Positions 8,210 to 17,007 of a stretch of DNA of 64,000 bases are shown piece after piece. Source of the stretch: Cupriavidus taiwanensis (GTDB lineage: Bacteria > Pseudomonadota > Gammaproteobacteria > Burkholderiales > Burkholderiaceae); NCBI RefSeq assembly GCF_900250075.1, contig NZ_LT977071.1, forward strand, positions 558,001 to 622,000, in the 5' to 3' direction. Numbering within the stretch: position 1 is the first letter of the stretch; each line of letters starts with the position of its first letter. Under the pieces are notes generated by a model. The model saw only the letters and a list, made by a program, of their open reading frames with translations, searched no databases and was not told the DNA's origin. The position numbers and the translations under genes were made by a program.

Positions 8210-9733
8210 ATGCTGCAAACCACCGCAACACCCGCCGACGCAGCGCAGGCGCAGGCCGGGCATGCCGCACACGGCAACGCCCTGATCAAGCCCAGCTATG
8301 ACGAACGCCTGACCAACGAGGACCTGGCGCCGCTGCGCAAGCAGACCTGGGGCACCTACAACATCTTTGCGTTCTGGATGTCCGATGTGCACAGCGTCGG
8401 TGGCTATATCACCGCGGGCAGCCTGTTCGCGCTGGGGCTGACCAGCTGGCAGGTGCTGGTGTCGCTGCTGGTGGGCATTGTCATCGTGCAATATTTCTGC
8501 AACCTGGTGGCCAAGCCCAGCCAGGTGACCGGCACGCCTTATCCGGTGATCTGCCGGGCCTCCTTCGGCGTGCTCGGCGCCAATATCCCGGCCATCATCC
8601 GCGGGCTGATCGCGGTGGCGTGGTACGGCATCCAGACCTACCTGGCATCCAGCGCATTCCTGGTGCTGGCGCTGCACTTCTTCCCGTCGCTGGCGCCGTA
8701 TGCCGACGTCAAGCTGCACGGCTTCGCCGGGCTGTCGACACTGGGCTGGGCCGCGTTCATGGTGCTGTGGGTGCTGCAGGCGCTGGTGTTCTGGACCGGC
8801 ATGGAGACCATCCGCAAGTTCATCGACTGGGCCGGCCCGGCGGTGTACGTGGTGATGATCGCGCTGGCGATCTGGCTGGTGAACAAGGCCGGCTGGGAGA
8901 ACGTCAACTTCACGCTGAGCTTCGTCAAGTACACCGGCTGGGAAGCGGTGCCGGTGATGCTGAGCGCGATCGCGCTGGTGGTGTCGTACTTCTCCGGGCC
9001 GATGCTGAACTTCGGCGACTTCTCGCGCTATGCCAAGGATTTCAAGTCGGTCAAGCGCGGCAACTTCTGGGGCCTGCCGGTCAACTTCCTGGGCTTCTCG
9101 CTGCTGACCGTGATCACCACCTCGGCCACGCTGCCGGTGTTCGGCAAGCTGATCACCGATCCGGTGGAGACGGTGAGCCATATCGACAGCACCTTCGCCA
9201 TGCTGCTGGGCGCGTTCACCTTCATGACCGCGACCATCGGCATCAACATCGTCGCCAACTTCGTGTCGCCGGCGTTCGACTTCTCCAACGTGTCGCCCAA
9301 GCACATCAGCTGGCGCACCGGCGGCATGATTGCCGCGGTGGCCTCGATCTTCATCACGCCCTGGAACCTGTACAACAACCCGCAGGTGATCCACTACACG
9401 CTGGATGTGCTGGGCGCCTTCATCGGCCCGCTGTTCGGCATCCTGATCGCCGACTATTACCTGGTGCGGCGCCAGCACGTGGAAGTCGACGACCTGTACA
9501 CGCTGAACCCGCGCGGCCGCTACTGGTACCGCAATGGCTTCAACCCGGCGGCGGTGGCCACCATGATTCCCGCGGCCATCATCCCGATCCTGTGCGTGGT
9601 GGTGCCGGCCTGGCAGGCAGCGGCGAACTACAGCTGGTTTATCGGCATGGGCATTGCGCTGGTGCTGTACCGGCAGCTGGCGCCGCGCATGATGCCCGGG
9701 CACCTGGGCAGCCGCGCCGCCACCCAGGCGTGA
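8210..9733 (+). CDS. NCS1-family nucleobase/allantoin permease
   Basis: This is an inner-membrane cation symporter of 507 residues with about twelve hydrophobic segments. NCS1 features include the N-terminal LAPLRKQTWGTYNIFAFWMSDVHSVGGY, a conserved region before the first membrane segment and in TM1, and the QVTGTPYPVICRASFGVLGANIPAI segment. The start ATG 8210 has CCAGGAGA upstream. It is followed within 60 bp by a hydantoin/allantoin racemase and then an allantoinase, so allantoin or a related hydantoin is the probable cargo. Cytosine, uracil and hydantoin are other known NCS1 substrates. Promoter and operators are at 8058-8131. Confidence 0.87.
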   Translation: MLQTTATPADAAQAQAGHAAHGNALIKPSYDERLTNEDLAPLRKQTWGTYNIFAFWMSDVHSVGGYITAGSLFALGLTSWQVLVSLLVGIVIVQYFCNLVAKPSQVTGTPYPVICRASFGVLGANIPAIIRGLIAVAWYGIQTYLASSAFLVLALHFFPSLAPYADVKLHGFAGLSTLGWAAFMVLWVLQALVFWTGMETIRKFIDWAGPAVYVVMIALAIWLVNKAGWENVNFTLSFVKYTGWEAVPVMLSAIALVVSYFSGPMLNFGDFSRYAKDFKSVKRGNFWGLPVNFLGFSLLTVITTSATLPVFGKLITDPVETVSHIDSTFAMLLGAFTFMTATIGINIVANFVSPAFDFSNVSPKHISWRTGGMIAAVASIFITPWNLYNNPQVIHYTLDVLGAFIGPLFGILIADYYLVRRQHVEVDDLYTLNPRGRYWYRNGFNPAAVATMIPAAIIPILCVVVPAWQAAANYSWFIGMGIALVLYRQLAPRMMPGHLGSRAATQA

Positions 9734-9790
9734 TGCCGCCCATCCTTGAACCGACCCACGATTCCGACCGCACCGAACCGAGCCGTGTCC

Positions 9791-10525
9791 ATGAAGCTGA
9801 AGATTATCAATCCCAATACCACCCAGAGCATGACCGACAAGATCGGGCAGTGCGCCGCCGCCGTGGCGGCCCCCGGCACGCGCATCAGCGCGGTCAGCCC
9901 GCGCATGGGCCCGGCTTCGATCGAAAGCCACTATGACGAAGCGCTGTCGGTGCCGGGCATCCTCGACGAGATCCTGGCCGGCGAGCAGGAAGGCGTGGAT
10001 GGCTACGTCATCGCCTGCTTCGGCGACCCGGGCCTGTACGCCGCGCGCGAAGTGGCGCGCGGGCCGGTGATCGGCATCGCCGAGGCCGCCATGCACATGG
10101 CCAGCGTGGTCGGCAGCAGCTTCAGCGTGGTCACCACGCTGGCGCGCACCTGCAATATCGCCTGGCACCTGGCCGAGCGCTACGGCATGAAGCGCTTCTG
10201 CAACAACGTGCGCGCCTGCGACCTGCCGGTGCTGGAGCTGGAGCGCCCCGGCTCGGACGCGCGTCGCATCATCACCGAGGCCTGTCGCCGCGCGCTGGTG
10301 GAAGACCGCAGCGAATGCATCGTGCTCGGCTGCGCCGGCATGACCGACCTGTGCGACGAGATCGCCGACGCCATCGGCGCGCCGGTGATCGACGGCGTCT
10401 CGTGCGCGGTCAAGCTGGCCGAGGCGCTGGTCTCGGTGCGCCTGGGCACCAGCAAGCGCGGCGACTGGGCGCGGCCGCTGCCCAAGGCGTATGCCGGCAT
10501 GCTGGCGCCCTATGCACTGAACTGA
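9791..10525 (+). CDS. hpxA: Asp/Glu/hydantoin racemase family, probable allantoin racemase
   Basis: The predicted reaction is interconversion of R- and S-allantoin (or another 5-substituted hydantoin) in the cytosol. The 244-residue protein starts at ATG 9791 with MKLKIINPNTT, the usual family N-terminus. Both catalytic cysteines of the two-base mechanism are present: Cys76 (YVIACFGDPG) and Cys181 (IVLGCAGM). It lies between an NCS1 permease and a PuuE-type allantoinase, which favours allantoin over hydantoin derivatives. The stop codon lies in the first unit of a four-copy 12-bp repeat that runs to the start of the next gene. The symbol follows that context. Confidence 0.78.
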   Translation: MKLKIINPNTTQSMTDKIGQCAAAVAAPGTRISAVSPRMGPASIESHYDEALSVPGILDEILAGEQEGVDGYVIACFGDPGLYAAREVARGPVIGIAEAAMHMASVVGSSFSVVTTLARTCNIAWHLAERYGMKRFCNNVRACDLPVLELERPGSDARRIITEACRRALVEDRSECIVLGCAGMTDLCDEIADAIGAPVIDGVSCAVKLAEALVSVRLGTSKRGDWARPLPKAYAGMLAPYALN

Positions 10526-10561
10526 GCACTGAACTGAGCACTGAACTGAGCGCTGAACTGA
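10514..10561 (+). repeat. 12-bp tandem repeat, four copies, linking racemase stop to allantoinase start
   Basis: The unit GCACTGAACTGA occurs at 10514-10525, 10526-10537 and 10538-10549, and with one mismatch (GCGCTGAACTGA) at 10550-10561. The first copy carries the racemase stop codon and the last base of the fourth is the A of the next ATG. Being a multiple of three, copy number changes would keep all reading frames aligned while changing the distance between the two genes. Confidence 0.95.
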
Positions 10562-11583
10562 TGTTTCCAGACCCACTTACCTTATCGCGCAACATGCTCC
10601 ACACACGTTATCCCCGCGACCTGACCGGATACGGTGCCCAGCCGCCCCACGCACGCTGGCCTGGCGGCGCGCGCATCGCCGTGCAGTTCGTCCTCAATTA
10701 CGAAGAAGGCGGCGAAAACTGCGTGCTGCACGGCGACGCCGGCTCCGAGCAGTTCCTCTCCGAGATCGTCGGCGCCGCGGCCTACCCGGACCGCCACATG
10801 AGCATGGAGGGCATCTACGAATACGGCTCGCGCGCCGGCGTCTGGCGCATCCTGCGCGAATTCGAAAAACGCGGCCTGCCGCTGACCATCTTCGGCGTGT
10901 CGATGGCGCTGCAGCGCCATCCGGAACTGACCCGGGCCTTCGTCGAACTGGGCCACGAGATCGCCTGCCACGGCTGGCGCTGGATCCACTACCAGAACAT
11001 CGACGAAGCCACCGAGCGCGAGCACATGCGCATCGGCATGCAGATCATCAAGGACCTGACCGGCGCGCTGCCGCTGGGCTGGTACACCGGCCGCGACAGT
11101 CCCAACACGCGCCGGCTGGTGGTCGAGCATGGCGGCTTCCTGTACGACTCGGACTACTACGGCGACGACCTGCCGTTCTGGACCGAGGTCGAAGTCAGCG
11201 GCGGCGAGAGGAAGCCGCACCTGGTGGTGCCGTACACGCTGGATTCGAACGACATGCGCTTCGCCACGCCGCAGGGCTTCAACACCGGCGAGCAGTTCTT
11301 CCAGTACCTGAAGGATGCGTTCGACGTGCTGTATGAAGAAGGCGATCCCGCGGGACAGGACAGCCCCAAGATGCTGTCGGTCGGCATGCACTGCCGCCTG
11401 CTCGGCCGCCCGGGCCGCTTCCGCGCGCTGCAGCGTTTCCTCGATTACGTGCAGGGACACGACAAGGTGTGGATCTGCCGCCGTGTCGATATCGCCCGGC
11501 ACTGGGCGCAGGTGCATCCGTTCCAGGCGCGGGACGCGGCTGCCCAGGCGCGCACCGCCTGCCAGGAAACCGCCGCCGCCTGA
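10561..11583 (+). CDS. puuE: Allantoinase, PuuE type (polysaccharide-deacetylase fold)
   Basis: Cofactor-independent allantoinase should hydrolyse allantoin to allantoate in the cytosol. The 340 residues contain the family hallmarks YPRDLTGYG, ARIAVQFVLNYEEGGENC, EIACHGWRWIHYQ and LPLGWYTGRDSPNTRRLV. The start is uncertain: ATG 10561 directly follows the tandem repeat, while ATG 10594 gives MLHTRYPRDL, closer to the usual length. Neither has a strong ribosome site, so coupling to the racemase is plausible. No allantoate-degrading gene is present here, so the pathway must continue elsewhere. Confidence 0.85.
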   Translation: MFPDPLTLSRNMLHTRYPRDLTGYGAQPPHARWPGGARIAVQFVLNYEEGGENCVLHGDAGSEQFLSEIVGAAAYPDRHMSMEGIYEYGSRAGVWRILREFEKRGLPLTIFGVSMALQRHPELTRAFVELGHEIACHGWRWIHYQNIDEATEREHMRIGMQIIKDLTGALPLGWYTGRDSPNTRRLVVEHGGFLYDSDYYGDDLPFWTEVEVSGGERKPHLVVPYTLDSNDMRFATPQGFNTGEQFFQYLKDAFDVLYEEGDPAGQDSPKMLSVGMHCRLLGRPGRFRALQRFLDYVQGHDKVWICRRVDIARHWAQVHPFQARDAAAQARTACQETAAA

Positions 11584-11609
11584 CCCCCGCGGCCTCGCTG
11601 TCGCCATAG

Positions 11610-11619
11610 TTGTGTACGA
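11610..11619. promoter_or_regulatory. Possible GntR operator upstream of its own gene
   Basis: TTGTGTACGA fits the TTGTNNACNA pattern of the site TTGTAGACAA found upstream of the permease. It lies 56 bp before the regulator start, as expected for autoregulation. Confidence 0.45.
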
Positions 11620-11674
11620 TATAGCCGTGTTTCGTCGCCAGTTCCGGCGACGGGCTCAATGTCCGTACCCTGAT

Positions 11675-12505
11675 ATGGCAACCACATCGAAAAAGGCGGC
11701 GTCCGGCGCCGCCGCCAAAACCCCGCGCCGCGCCGCCGCCAAGGCTGCCCCCGGAGCCTCGCAGAAGACCATGCAAAAGGCCTCGGCCAATACCGCCCCG
11801 GACGACGAGAGCGGCCAGGAAGGCGCCGGCAGCGAGGCCTCTGCCACCGAGGCGATCTACCTGAGCCTGCTCTACGCCATCATGGAGCACCGCCTGCTGG
11901 CGGGCACCAAGCTGGTCGAGGAGCGGCTGTGCGAAGTGACCGGCGCCAGCCGGGCGCGCATCCGCCAGGTGTTCGCGCGCCTGGCGCACGAGAAGCTGGT
12001 CACGCTGGTGCCCAACCGCGGCGCCTTTGTCTCCAGCCCGACTGTGGACGAAGCGCGCGAGGTGTTCCAGGCGCGCCGCGTGGTCGAGCCCGCGCTGGCC
12101 GCCGAACTCGCCCAACGCGCCACGCCGGCCAAGGTGCGCAGCCTGCGCCGCCATGCCATGGAAGAAGACAACGCGCGCGCCCGCGGCGACCGCGCGGCGA
12201 TGATCCGCCTGTCGGGCGAGTTCCATATCCTGCTGGCCGAGATGGCCGGCAACGCCATCCTGGAAAAGCTGATCCGCGAGATGGTGTCGCTGACCTGCCT
12301 GATCATCACGCTGTACGACCGCCCCGGCGCCCCCGCCTGCGCCGAGCACGAGCACCGGCAGCTGATCGACGCCATCGAACAGCGCGATGCCGCGCGCGCC
12401 AGCGCGCTGATGGCGGAACACCTGGAACACATCGAAGGCTCGCTCGACCTGAGCATGCCGGACAGCGGCGCTCCGGACTTCTACAGCATCTTCAGCAAGG
12501 GCTGA
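11675..12505 (+). CDS. GntR family regulator, FCD subfamily
   Basis: This is a DNA-binding repressor or activator of 276 residues, starting at ATG 11675. The first 55 residues are an Ala/Lys-rich, low-complexity tail (ATTSKKAASGAAAKTPRRAA). The winged helix-turn-helix follows at about 58-120 (LVEERLCEVTGASRARIRQV), then an all-helical FCD ligand domain with the usual metal-ligand pattern (EFHILLAEMAGN, HRQLIDAI, LMAEHLEHIE). It lies directly after the allantoinase and probably controls the permease-racemase-allantoinase genes through the sites at 8088-8131, with an allantoin-pathway intermediate as ligand. Confidence 0.85.
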   Translation: MATTSKKAASGAAAKTPRRAAAKAAPGASQKTMQKASANTAPDDESGQEGAGSEASATEAIYLSLLYAIMEHRLLAGTKLVEERLCEVTGASRARIRQVFARLAHEKLVTLVPNRGAFVSSPTVDEAREVFQARRVVEPALAAELAQRATPAKVRSLRRHAMEEDNARARGDRAAMIRLSGEFHILLAEMAGNAILEKLIREMVSLTCLIITLYDRPGAPACAEHEHRQLIDAIEQRDAARASALMAEHLEHIEGSLDLSMPDSGAPDFYSIFSKG

Positions 12506-12605
12506 AGCGGGCCACGCCAGCCCGGGCCGGCATTGCACTCCGCGTCCGGCAGCCTAGACTGGCTGCATGACAAGGCGGCGCCCCTGCGCCGCAGGGAGGT
12601 CCATC

Positions 12606-13025
12606 ATGGACACCATCGAGCCGCCCGCCGCGACCGGGCGAGCGCCGCTGGCGTTTGCGCGGCTGTATGCGGATGCGGCCGGCGAATCGCACTTCGCGCC
12701 GCTTGCCGTTGCCGTCACCGAGCGCCTGTTCGCGCCGCCTGCGCGCGCGTTCTGGGTATCGCCGCTGGAGGAAGCCGCCCGGCAAGGCTTCCTGGTCGTG
12801 CCCGCTGGCTGGGTCGGCGAACCACACCCGTCGCCACTGCGCATGTGGGTCTTCGTGCTGGGTGGCGCGATGGAATTCGAGGCGAGCGATGGCGAACGCC
12901 GCGCGCTGCCGACAGGCAGCGCACTGCTGCTCGAAGACACCACCGGCAAGGGCCACGCCAGCAAGGTGGTCGGCCCCGCCGACGCCACGCTGGCCGTGGT
13001 GCAGATGCCGGTGCCGCCGGCCTGA
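12606..13025 (+). CDS. Small cupin-like hypothetical protein
   Basis: The 139-residue protein begins at ATG 12606, behind a strong AGGGAGGT. The middle reads like the second half of a cupin barrel (MWVFVLGGAMEFEASDGERRALPTGSALLLEDTTGKGHASKV), in which the GDVVLVED-type turn and a histidine are recognisable. The canonical first-motif histidines are absent, so metal binding is doubtful. It is followed within 6 bp by a small membrane-protein gene, suggesting co-expression. No function can be assigned. Confidence 0.65.
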   Translation: MDTIEPPAATGRAPLAFARLYADAAGESHFAPLAVAVTERLFAPPARAFWVSPLEEAARQGFLVVPAGWVGEPHPSPLRMWVFVLGGAMEFEASDGERRALPTGSALLLEDTTGKGHASKVVGPADATLAVVQMPVPPA

Positions 13026-13030
13026 AGCCC

Positions 13031-13381
13031 ATGACCGCGCCCGAGCCAGCGGCACCCTCCAAGCCAGCCCCGCAGGTGGTGCCGACCGGCTACCGCCAGG
13101 GCATCATCACCGCGATCACCGTGCTGCTGGGCTTCTCGCTGGGATTCTGGCGCTTCTGGGGCTTCGAAAGCCCGGGCGAATGGGACTGGCGCTCGCTGCT
13201 GGCGGCGGTGGCGCTGCTGGCCGCGGTGGTGCTGCAGATCGTCGCGCTGTTCCGCGCGCTGCGCGTCGAGGACGATGCGGTGCCGGAGTATCGCAAGACG
13301 GTGCGCTGCTTTATCGCCTCGGCCATTGCGCTGGTGATCGGCCTGGCCGCGGCGATGATCGATGCGGCGCTCGAAACCTAG
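13031..13381 (+). CDS. Small inner-membrane protein
   Basis: The 116-residue protein starts at ATG 13031, 6 bp after the cupin-like gene. A Pro/Ala-rich N-terminus precedes three hydrophobic segments: GIITAITVLLGFSLGFWRF, LLAAVALLAAVVLQIVALF and CFIASAIALVIGLAAAMI. I know of many similar unnamed proteins in Burkholderiaceae, but no function. Its TAG stop shares the palindrome CTAG (13378-13381) with the stop of the opposing DUF427 gene. Confidence 0.7.
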   Translation: MTAPEPAAPSKPAPQVVPTGYRQGIITAITVLLGFSLGFWRFWGFESPGEWDWRSLLAAVALLAAVVLQIVALFRALRVEDDAVPEYRKTVRCFIASAIALVIGLAAAMIDAALET

Positions 13382-13761
13382 GGTCCGATGATTTCGATGC
13401 TGTCGACACGGTCCGGATAGAACGCCAGGTACGCGCCGATGGCGGCAACGGCGGCATACGGCGCCTCATAGCTCCACACCGCATTGCGCCCGCGCTCGCC
13501 GCCGGCCGGAATGGAGAAGTAGCTGCAGTCGCCCTTGTACGGGCAGTAGGTGGCATGCGCGCTGCGCTCGAGCCGCGCCATGTCGACGTGCGCGCGGGGG
13601 ATGTACTGCACCGGCGCATAGTTTGCCTCCTGCAGGGTCAGCGCCCCATCGCTGTCGGCAATCGTGATGCCGGCCACCTTGACCACCACCCTGCCGGCGG
13701 TCGGCGTGATGGAGATGGGATGGTCGGGGCCGGGGATCCTGACGGGCTTGCCTGGCATCAT
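13378..13761 (-). CDS. DUF427 family protein
   Basis: The 127-residue protein is recognisable from RVVVKVAGITIADSDGAL, YIPRAHVDMARLERSAHATY and the signature CPYKGDCSYFSI. The family is widespread and cytosolic with a small beta-rich fold and no settled function. The start at 13761 is chosen because AGGAGCACG precedes it. A second ATG follows immediately. Convergent with the upstream membrane-protein gene, with a 4-nt overlap. Confidence 0.85.
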   Translation of the reverse strand: MMPGKPVRIPGPDHPISITPTAGRVVVKVAGITIADSDGALTLQEANYAPVQYIPRAHVDMARLERSAHATYCPYKGDCSYFSIPAGGERGRNAVWSYEAPYAAVAAIGAYLAFYPDRVDSIEIIGP

Positions 13762-13835
13762 CGTGCTCCTGCATGGCGGGATGCAGGACATTCTAGGCGC
13801 TTGCCGGTCAATGTGCCGCGTGTGTCGTCGCCGGC

Positions 13836-14825
13836 CTATTCGACCTTTACGTTGGCCTTCTTCACCAGCGCGGCGTAGCGTGCGGCTTCGCTGCGGAAGA
13901 AGGCGGCGGCGGCCTCGGGCGTGCCGGGCTCGATCACCGTGCCCTGCTTCTTCATCGCTTCCAGCACTTCGGGAGACGTGAAGGCTTTGGCAAAGGCATC
14001 GTGCGTGCGTTTGACTTCGGCCGCCGGCATGCCGGCAGGGCCGATGACCGCGAACCAGCCGGCGACGTTGTAGCGCGGCAGGCCCTGTTCGGCGATGGTG
14101 GCAATGTCCGGCGCGGCGGCGCTGCGCTGGTCGCCGCACAGGCCGATGGCGCGCAGCGTGCCTGCCTTCAGGTGCGGCGCCACTGCGTTGAGCGCGACCA
14201 CGCCCATTTCCACCTGTCCGGCCAGCAGGTCGTTGACCATCGGACCGGTGCCCTTGTACGGCACGTGACGTGCCGTCACGCCGGCCTCGTCCAGGAACAT
14301 CTCGCCCGCCAGGTGGATGATGGTGCCGTTGCCCGACGAGGCGTAGTTGTAGCTGTCGGGCCTGGCCTTGAGCAACGCCACCAGTTCCTTCACGTTCTTC
14401 GCCGGCACCTTGGGGTTGACCACCAGCACCAGCGGCGTGGTGCCGATCACGCTGATCGGCGTAATGTCCTTGAGCGCGTCGAACGGCATCGCGCGGAACA
14501 CGCTGGGGTTGATCACGTGGTTGTTCGATACCAGCCCGAGCGTGCTGCCGTCAGGCTGGGCCTTGACCACCGCGGCGGCTCCGGTGATGCCGCCGGCCCC
14601 TGGCAGGTTCTCGATCACCACCGGCTGGCCGAAGGCCTTGCCCAGCGCCGGCCCGGCCGCGCGCGCGATGTTGTCGACGCCGGAGCCGGCGCTGATCGGC
14701 AGGATCAGGCGCACGGGCTTGCCCGATCCGCCCTGGGCCAGCGCTTCGAGGCCGGGCACGGCGAGGATGACCGCCAGCATGGCGGGAAGCGCCAGCGCGG
14801 ACTTGAGCAGGATGCGACGTTGCAT
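13836..14825 (-). CDS. Bug/TctC-type tripartite tricarboxylate receptor
   Basis: This is a periplasmic solute-binding protein of 329 residues. The signal peptide is near MQRRILLKSALALPAMLAVI (cleavage around residue 30), followed by the family start PVRLILPISAGSGVDNIARA and the loop VVIENLPGAGGITGAAAV, which contacts the ligand carboxylate. No TctA or TctB membrane genes accompany it, as is usual for the expanded Bug family in Bordetella and Cupriavidus. It is the last gene after an HMG-CoA-lyase-like gene and a CoA-transferase on the same strand, so its ligand is probably the dicarboxylic acid that those enzymes degrade. Confidence 0.9.
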   Translation of the reverse strand: MQRRILLKSALALPAMLAVILAVPGLEALAQGGSGKPVRLILPISAGSGVDNIARAAGPALGKAFGQPVVIENLPGAGGITGAAAVVKAQPDGSTLGLVSNNHVINPSVFRAMPFDALKDITPISVIGTTPLVLVVNPKVPAKNVKELVALLKARPDSYNYASSGNGTIIHLAGEMFLDEAGVTARHVPYKGTGPMVNDLLAGQVEMGVVALNAVAPHLKAGTLRAIGLCGDQRSAAAPDIATIAEQGLPRYNVAGWFAVIGPAGMPAAEVKRTHDAFAKAFTSPEVLEAMKKQGTVIEPGTPEAAAAFFRSEAARYAALVKKANVKVE

Positions 14826-14887
14826 GCTTTGTCTCCGTAATCGTTATCGTAGGGCGTGGCGGTTGCCGCTGTGCCGCGGCATACCCC

Positions 14888-16051
14888 TCAGGCGCTTGCG
14901 CGGCGTTCCGTGCAGAGCCGCGCCAGGATTTCTTCGTTGTGCTCGCCGGCGCGGGGCAGCGGGCTGCGCACCCCCGGGCGGCGGCCGCCCATCAGCAGCG
15001 GCAGCAGCACCGTGGGCGTGGTCGAGCCGTCGTCGGCCTGCATCGGCACCAGTCCGCCACTGGCGAGCAGGTGCGGATCGTCGAGCAGCTGGTCCGGGCG
15101 CACGATCGGCGCATAGGGAATGCCGGCCGCTTCGAGCTTCGGCGCCAGTTCCGCGCAGCGATGGTGGCGCAGGATCGCGCCCAGCTCTTCCAGCAGTTGC
15201 GGGCGCACCGCGACGCGCGCCGCGTTGCTGGCGTACTCGGGCTTGCCGATCAGTTCCGGATGCTCGAGCACGTGGCACAGCGTGACGAACTGCTTGTCGC
15301 TGACCGCGCCGATAAAGAGCTGCTCGTCCTGTGCCAGCATGAACACGTCATACACGCTCCACGCCGACACGCGCGACGGCATCGGCGGCGGCGGCTCGCC
15401 GGTCATCGCGTATTGCTGCATGTGCTGCGAGGCCAGGAACACGCAGTTCTCGAACAGCGCGCTCTGGATCTCCTGTCCCTTGCCGGTGCGGTCGCGTTCG
15501 CGCAGCGCGGCCAGCACGCCGATCGCGCCGAACATGCCGCCCATGATGTCGTTGACCGAGGTGCCGGCGCGCAGCGGCCGGCCGCTCGGACCGGTCATGT
15601 ACGACAGGCCGCCCATCATCTGCACCACTTCATCGAGCGCCAGCCGGTGCTCGTAGGGACCGGGCAGGAAGCCCTTGTGCGACACGTAGATCAGGTGCGG
15701 GTAGTCGCGCGACAGCGTGGCGTAGTCCAGCCCCAGCTTCTGCATCAGGCCGGGACGGAAGTTCTCCAGCAGGATGTCGCTCTGGCCCGCCAGTTCGGCA
15801 GCGGCGGCGCGGCCTTCATCGGTGGTGATGTCGAGCACCACGCTTTTCTTGTTGCGGTTGAAGGCGCGGAAGAAGCCGATGCCCAGGCCCGGCAGGTTGC
15901 GCGTCTTGTCGCCGCCGGGCGGTTCGACCTTGATCACCTCGGCGCCCAGGTCGGCCAGGATCATGCCGCAGGTGGGGCCCATCACCATGTGCGTGAATTC
16001 GACCACGCGCACGCCGGCGAGCGGCAGGGAGTTGCTGTTGTCTTGGGTCAT
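14888..16051 (-). CDS. Family III CoA-transferase (CaiB/BaiF)
   Basis: This enzyme moves CoA from a donor such as succinyl-CoA to an organic acid. The 387 residues include the N-terminal PLAGVRVVEFTHMVMGPTCG and the probable catalytic aspartate Asp140 (EHRLALDEVVQMMGG), which forms the acyl-enzyme in this family. The start ATG 16051 is preceded by ACAAGAG. It is 8 bp downstream of the HMG-CoA-lyase-like gene and 62 bp upstream of the Bug receptor gene, forming one operon. Acting before a 3-hydroxy-3-methylglutaryl-CoA-type lyase, it would activate a branched dicarboxylate such as 3-hydroxy-3-methylglutarate or citramalate. Confidence 0.87.
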   Translation of the reverse strand: MTQDNSNSLPLAGVRVVEFTHMVMGPTCGMILADLGAEVIKVEPPGGDKTRNLPGLGIGFFRAFNRNKKSVVLDITTDEGRAAAAELAGQSDILLENFRPGLMQKLGLDYATLSRDYPHLIYVSHKGFLPGPYEHRLALDEVVQMMGGLSYMTGPSGRPLRAGTSVNDIMGGMFGAIGVLAALRERDRTGKGQEIQSALFENCVFLASQHMQQYAMTGEPPPPMPSRVSAWSVYDVFMLAQDEQLFIGAVSDKQFVTLCHVLEHPELIGKPEYASNAARVAVRPQLLEELGAILRHHRCAELAPKLEAAGIPYAPIVRPDQLLDDPHLLASGGLVPMQADDGSTTPTVLLPLLMGGRRPGVRSPLPRAGEHNEEILARLCTERRASA

Positions 16052-16059
16052 CTCTTGTC

Positions 16060-17007
16060 TCAGGCAGCGATGGCCGCGGGGCGCGCCGCGTAGGTCTTGG
16101 GCAGGCCGGCGCGCCACAGCGTGCCGTGCAGGGTCTCGTCGCGCAGCCAGCCGGCCACGTCTTCGCGCAGCGCCAGCAGGCGCCCGATGTCGATACCGGT
16201 CTCGATGCCCATGCTGCCGAGCAGGTAGGCCAGGTCTTCGGTGGCCACGTTGCCGCTGGCGCCGGGCGCATGCGGGCAGCCGCCGATGCCGGCCAGGCAG
16301 GCGTCGAAGCGGGTCACGCCGGCTTCGAGCGCGGCACAGACATTGGCCAGCCCGAGCCCGCGCGTGTCGTGGAAATGGCCGCACCAGAAGCGCTCGCCGG
16401 CGATGGCGATGGCGCGCGCAAACAGCTCGCGCACCATGGCCGGATCGGCATAGCCGACGGTGTCGGCGAGGCTGACGCGGTCGGCGCCGGCATCGAGCAG
16501 CGCCTGCATCAGCCGCAGCACTTCATCGGCCTCGACATGGCCCTGCAGCGTGCAGCCGAAGGCCGTGCCGACGCCGCCTTCGATCAGCGTCTTCGCGCCG
16601 CTGGCATCGCGCGCGGCGCGGATGCGCGCCACTTCGGCAACCACTTCATCGGGCGTCTTGCGCAGGTTGGCAAGGCTGTGCGCGTGGCTGGCCGAGAGCG
16701 GCACGATCATCAGGTCGGCGCCGCATTCCAGCGCGTCCTGCGCGCCGCGCAGGTTGGGCACCAGCACCGACGTGAACAGGCCCGGCAGCGTGCGCGCGAA
16801 CGCGACCAGTTCGGCGGTATCGGCCAGTTGCGGCAACAGGCGCGCGGGGACGAACGAACCGACCTCCAGTTCGCGCAGCCCGGCAGCGTGGGCGCCGCGG
16901 ATCCATGCAAGCTTGCTGGCGGTGGGCAGGATGGTGCGGAGGCTTTGCAGGCCATCGCGCAGACCGACTTCGCGGATCACGGCCTGGCTGGGAAAGGAGT
17001 GCGTCAT
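16060..17007 (-). CDS. Hydroxymethylglutaryl-CoA lyase family enzyme
   Basis: This is a DRE-TIM metallolyase of 315 residues that should cleave a 3-hydroxy-3-methyl-acyl-CoA (HMG-CoA to acetyl-CoA and acetoacetate, or citramalyl-CoA-like substrates). The metal and substrate site REVGLRDGLQ is at 12-21 and the catalytic-loop signature GIGGCPHAPGASGN has its reactive cysteine at Cys244. The metal-binding GHFHDTRGLG is also present. It is the first gene of an operon with a CoA-transferase and a Bug receptor and is transcribed away from a LysR gene that probably controls it. Which 3-hydroxyacyl-CoA is used cannot be decided here. Confidence 0.87.
   Translation of the reverse strand: MTHSFPSQAVIREVGLRDGLQSLRTILPTASKLAWIRGAHAAGLRELEVGSFVPARLLPQLADTAELVAFARTLPGLFTSVLVPNLRGAQDALECGADLMIVPLSASHAHSLANLRKTPDEVVAEVARIRAARDASGAKTLIEGGVGTAFGCTLQGHVEADEVLRLMQALLDAGADRVSLADTVGYADPAMVRELFARAIAIAGERFWCGHFHDTRGLGLANVCAALEAGVTRFDACLAGIGGCPHAPGASGNVATEDLAYLLGSMGIETGIDIGRLLALREDVAGWLRDETLHGTLWRAGLPKTYAARPAAIAA

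Noticed and set aside
10514..10561. CRISPR-like array
   Set aside because: The 12-bp units are adjacent with no spacers, and no cas gene is present. It is a plain tandem repeat.
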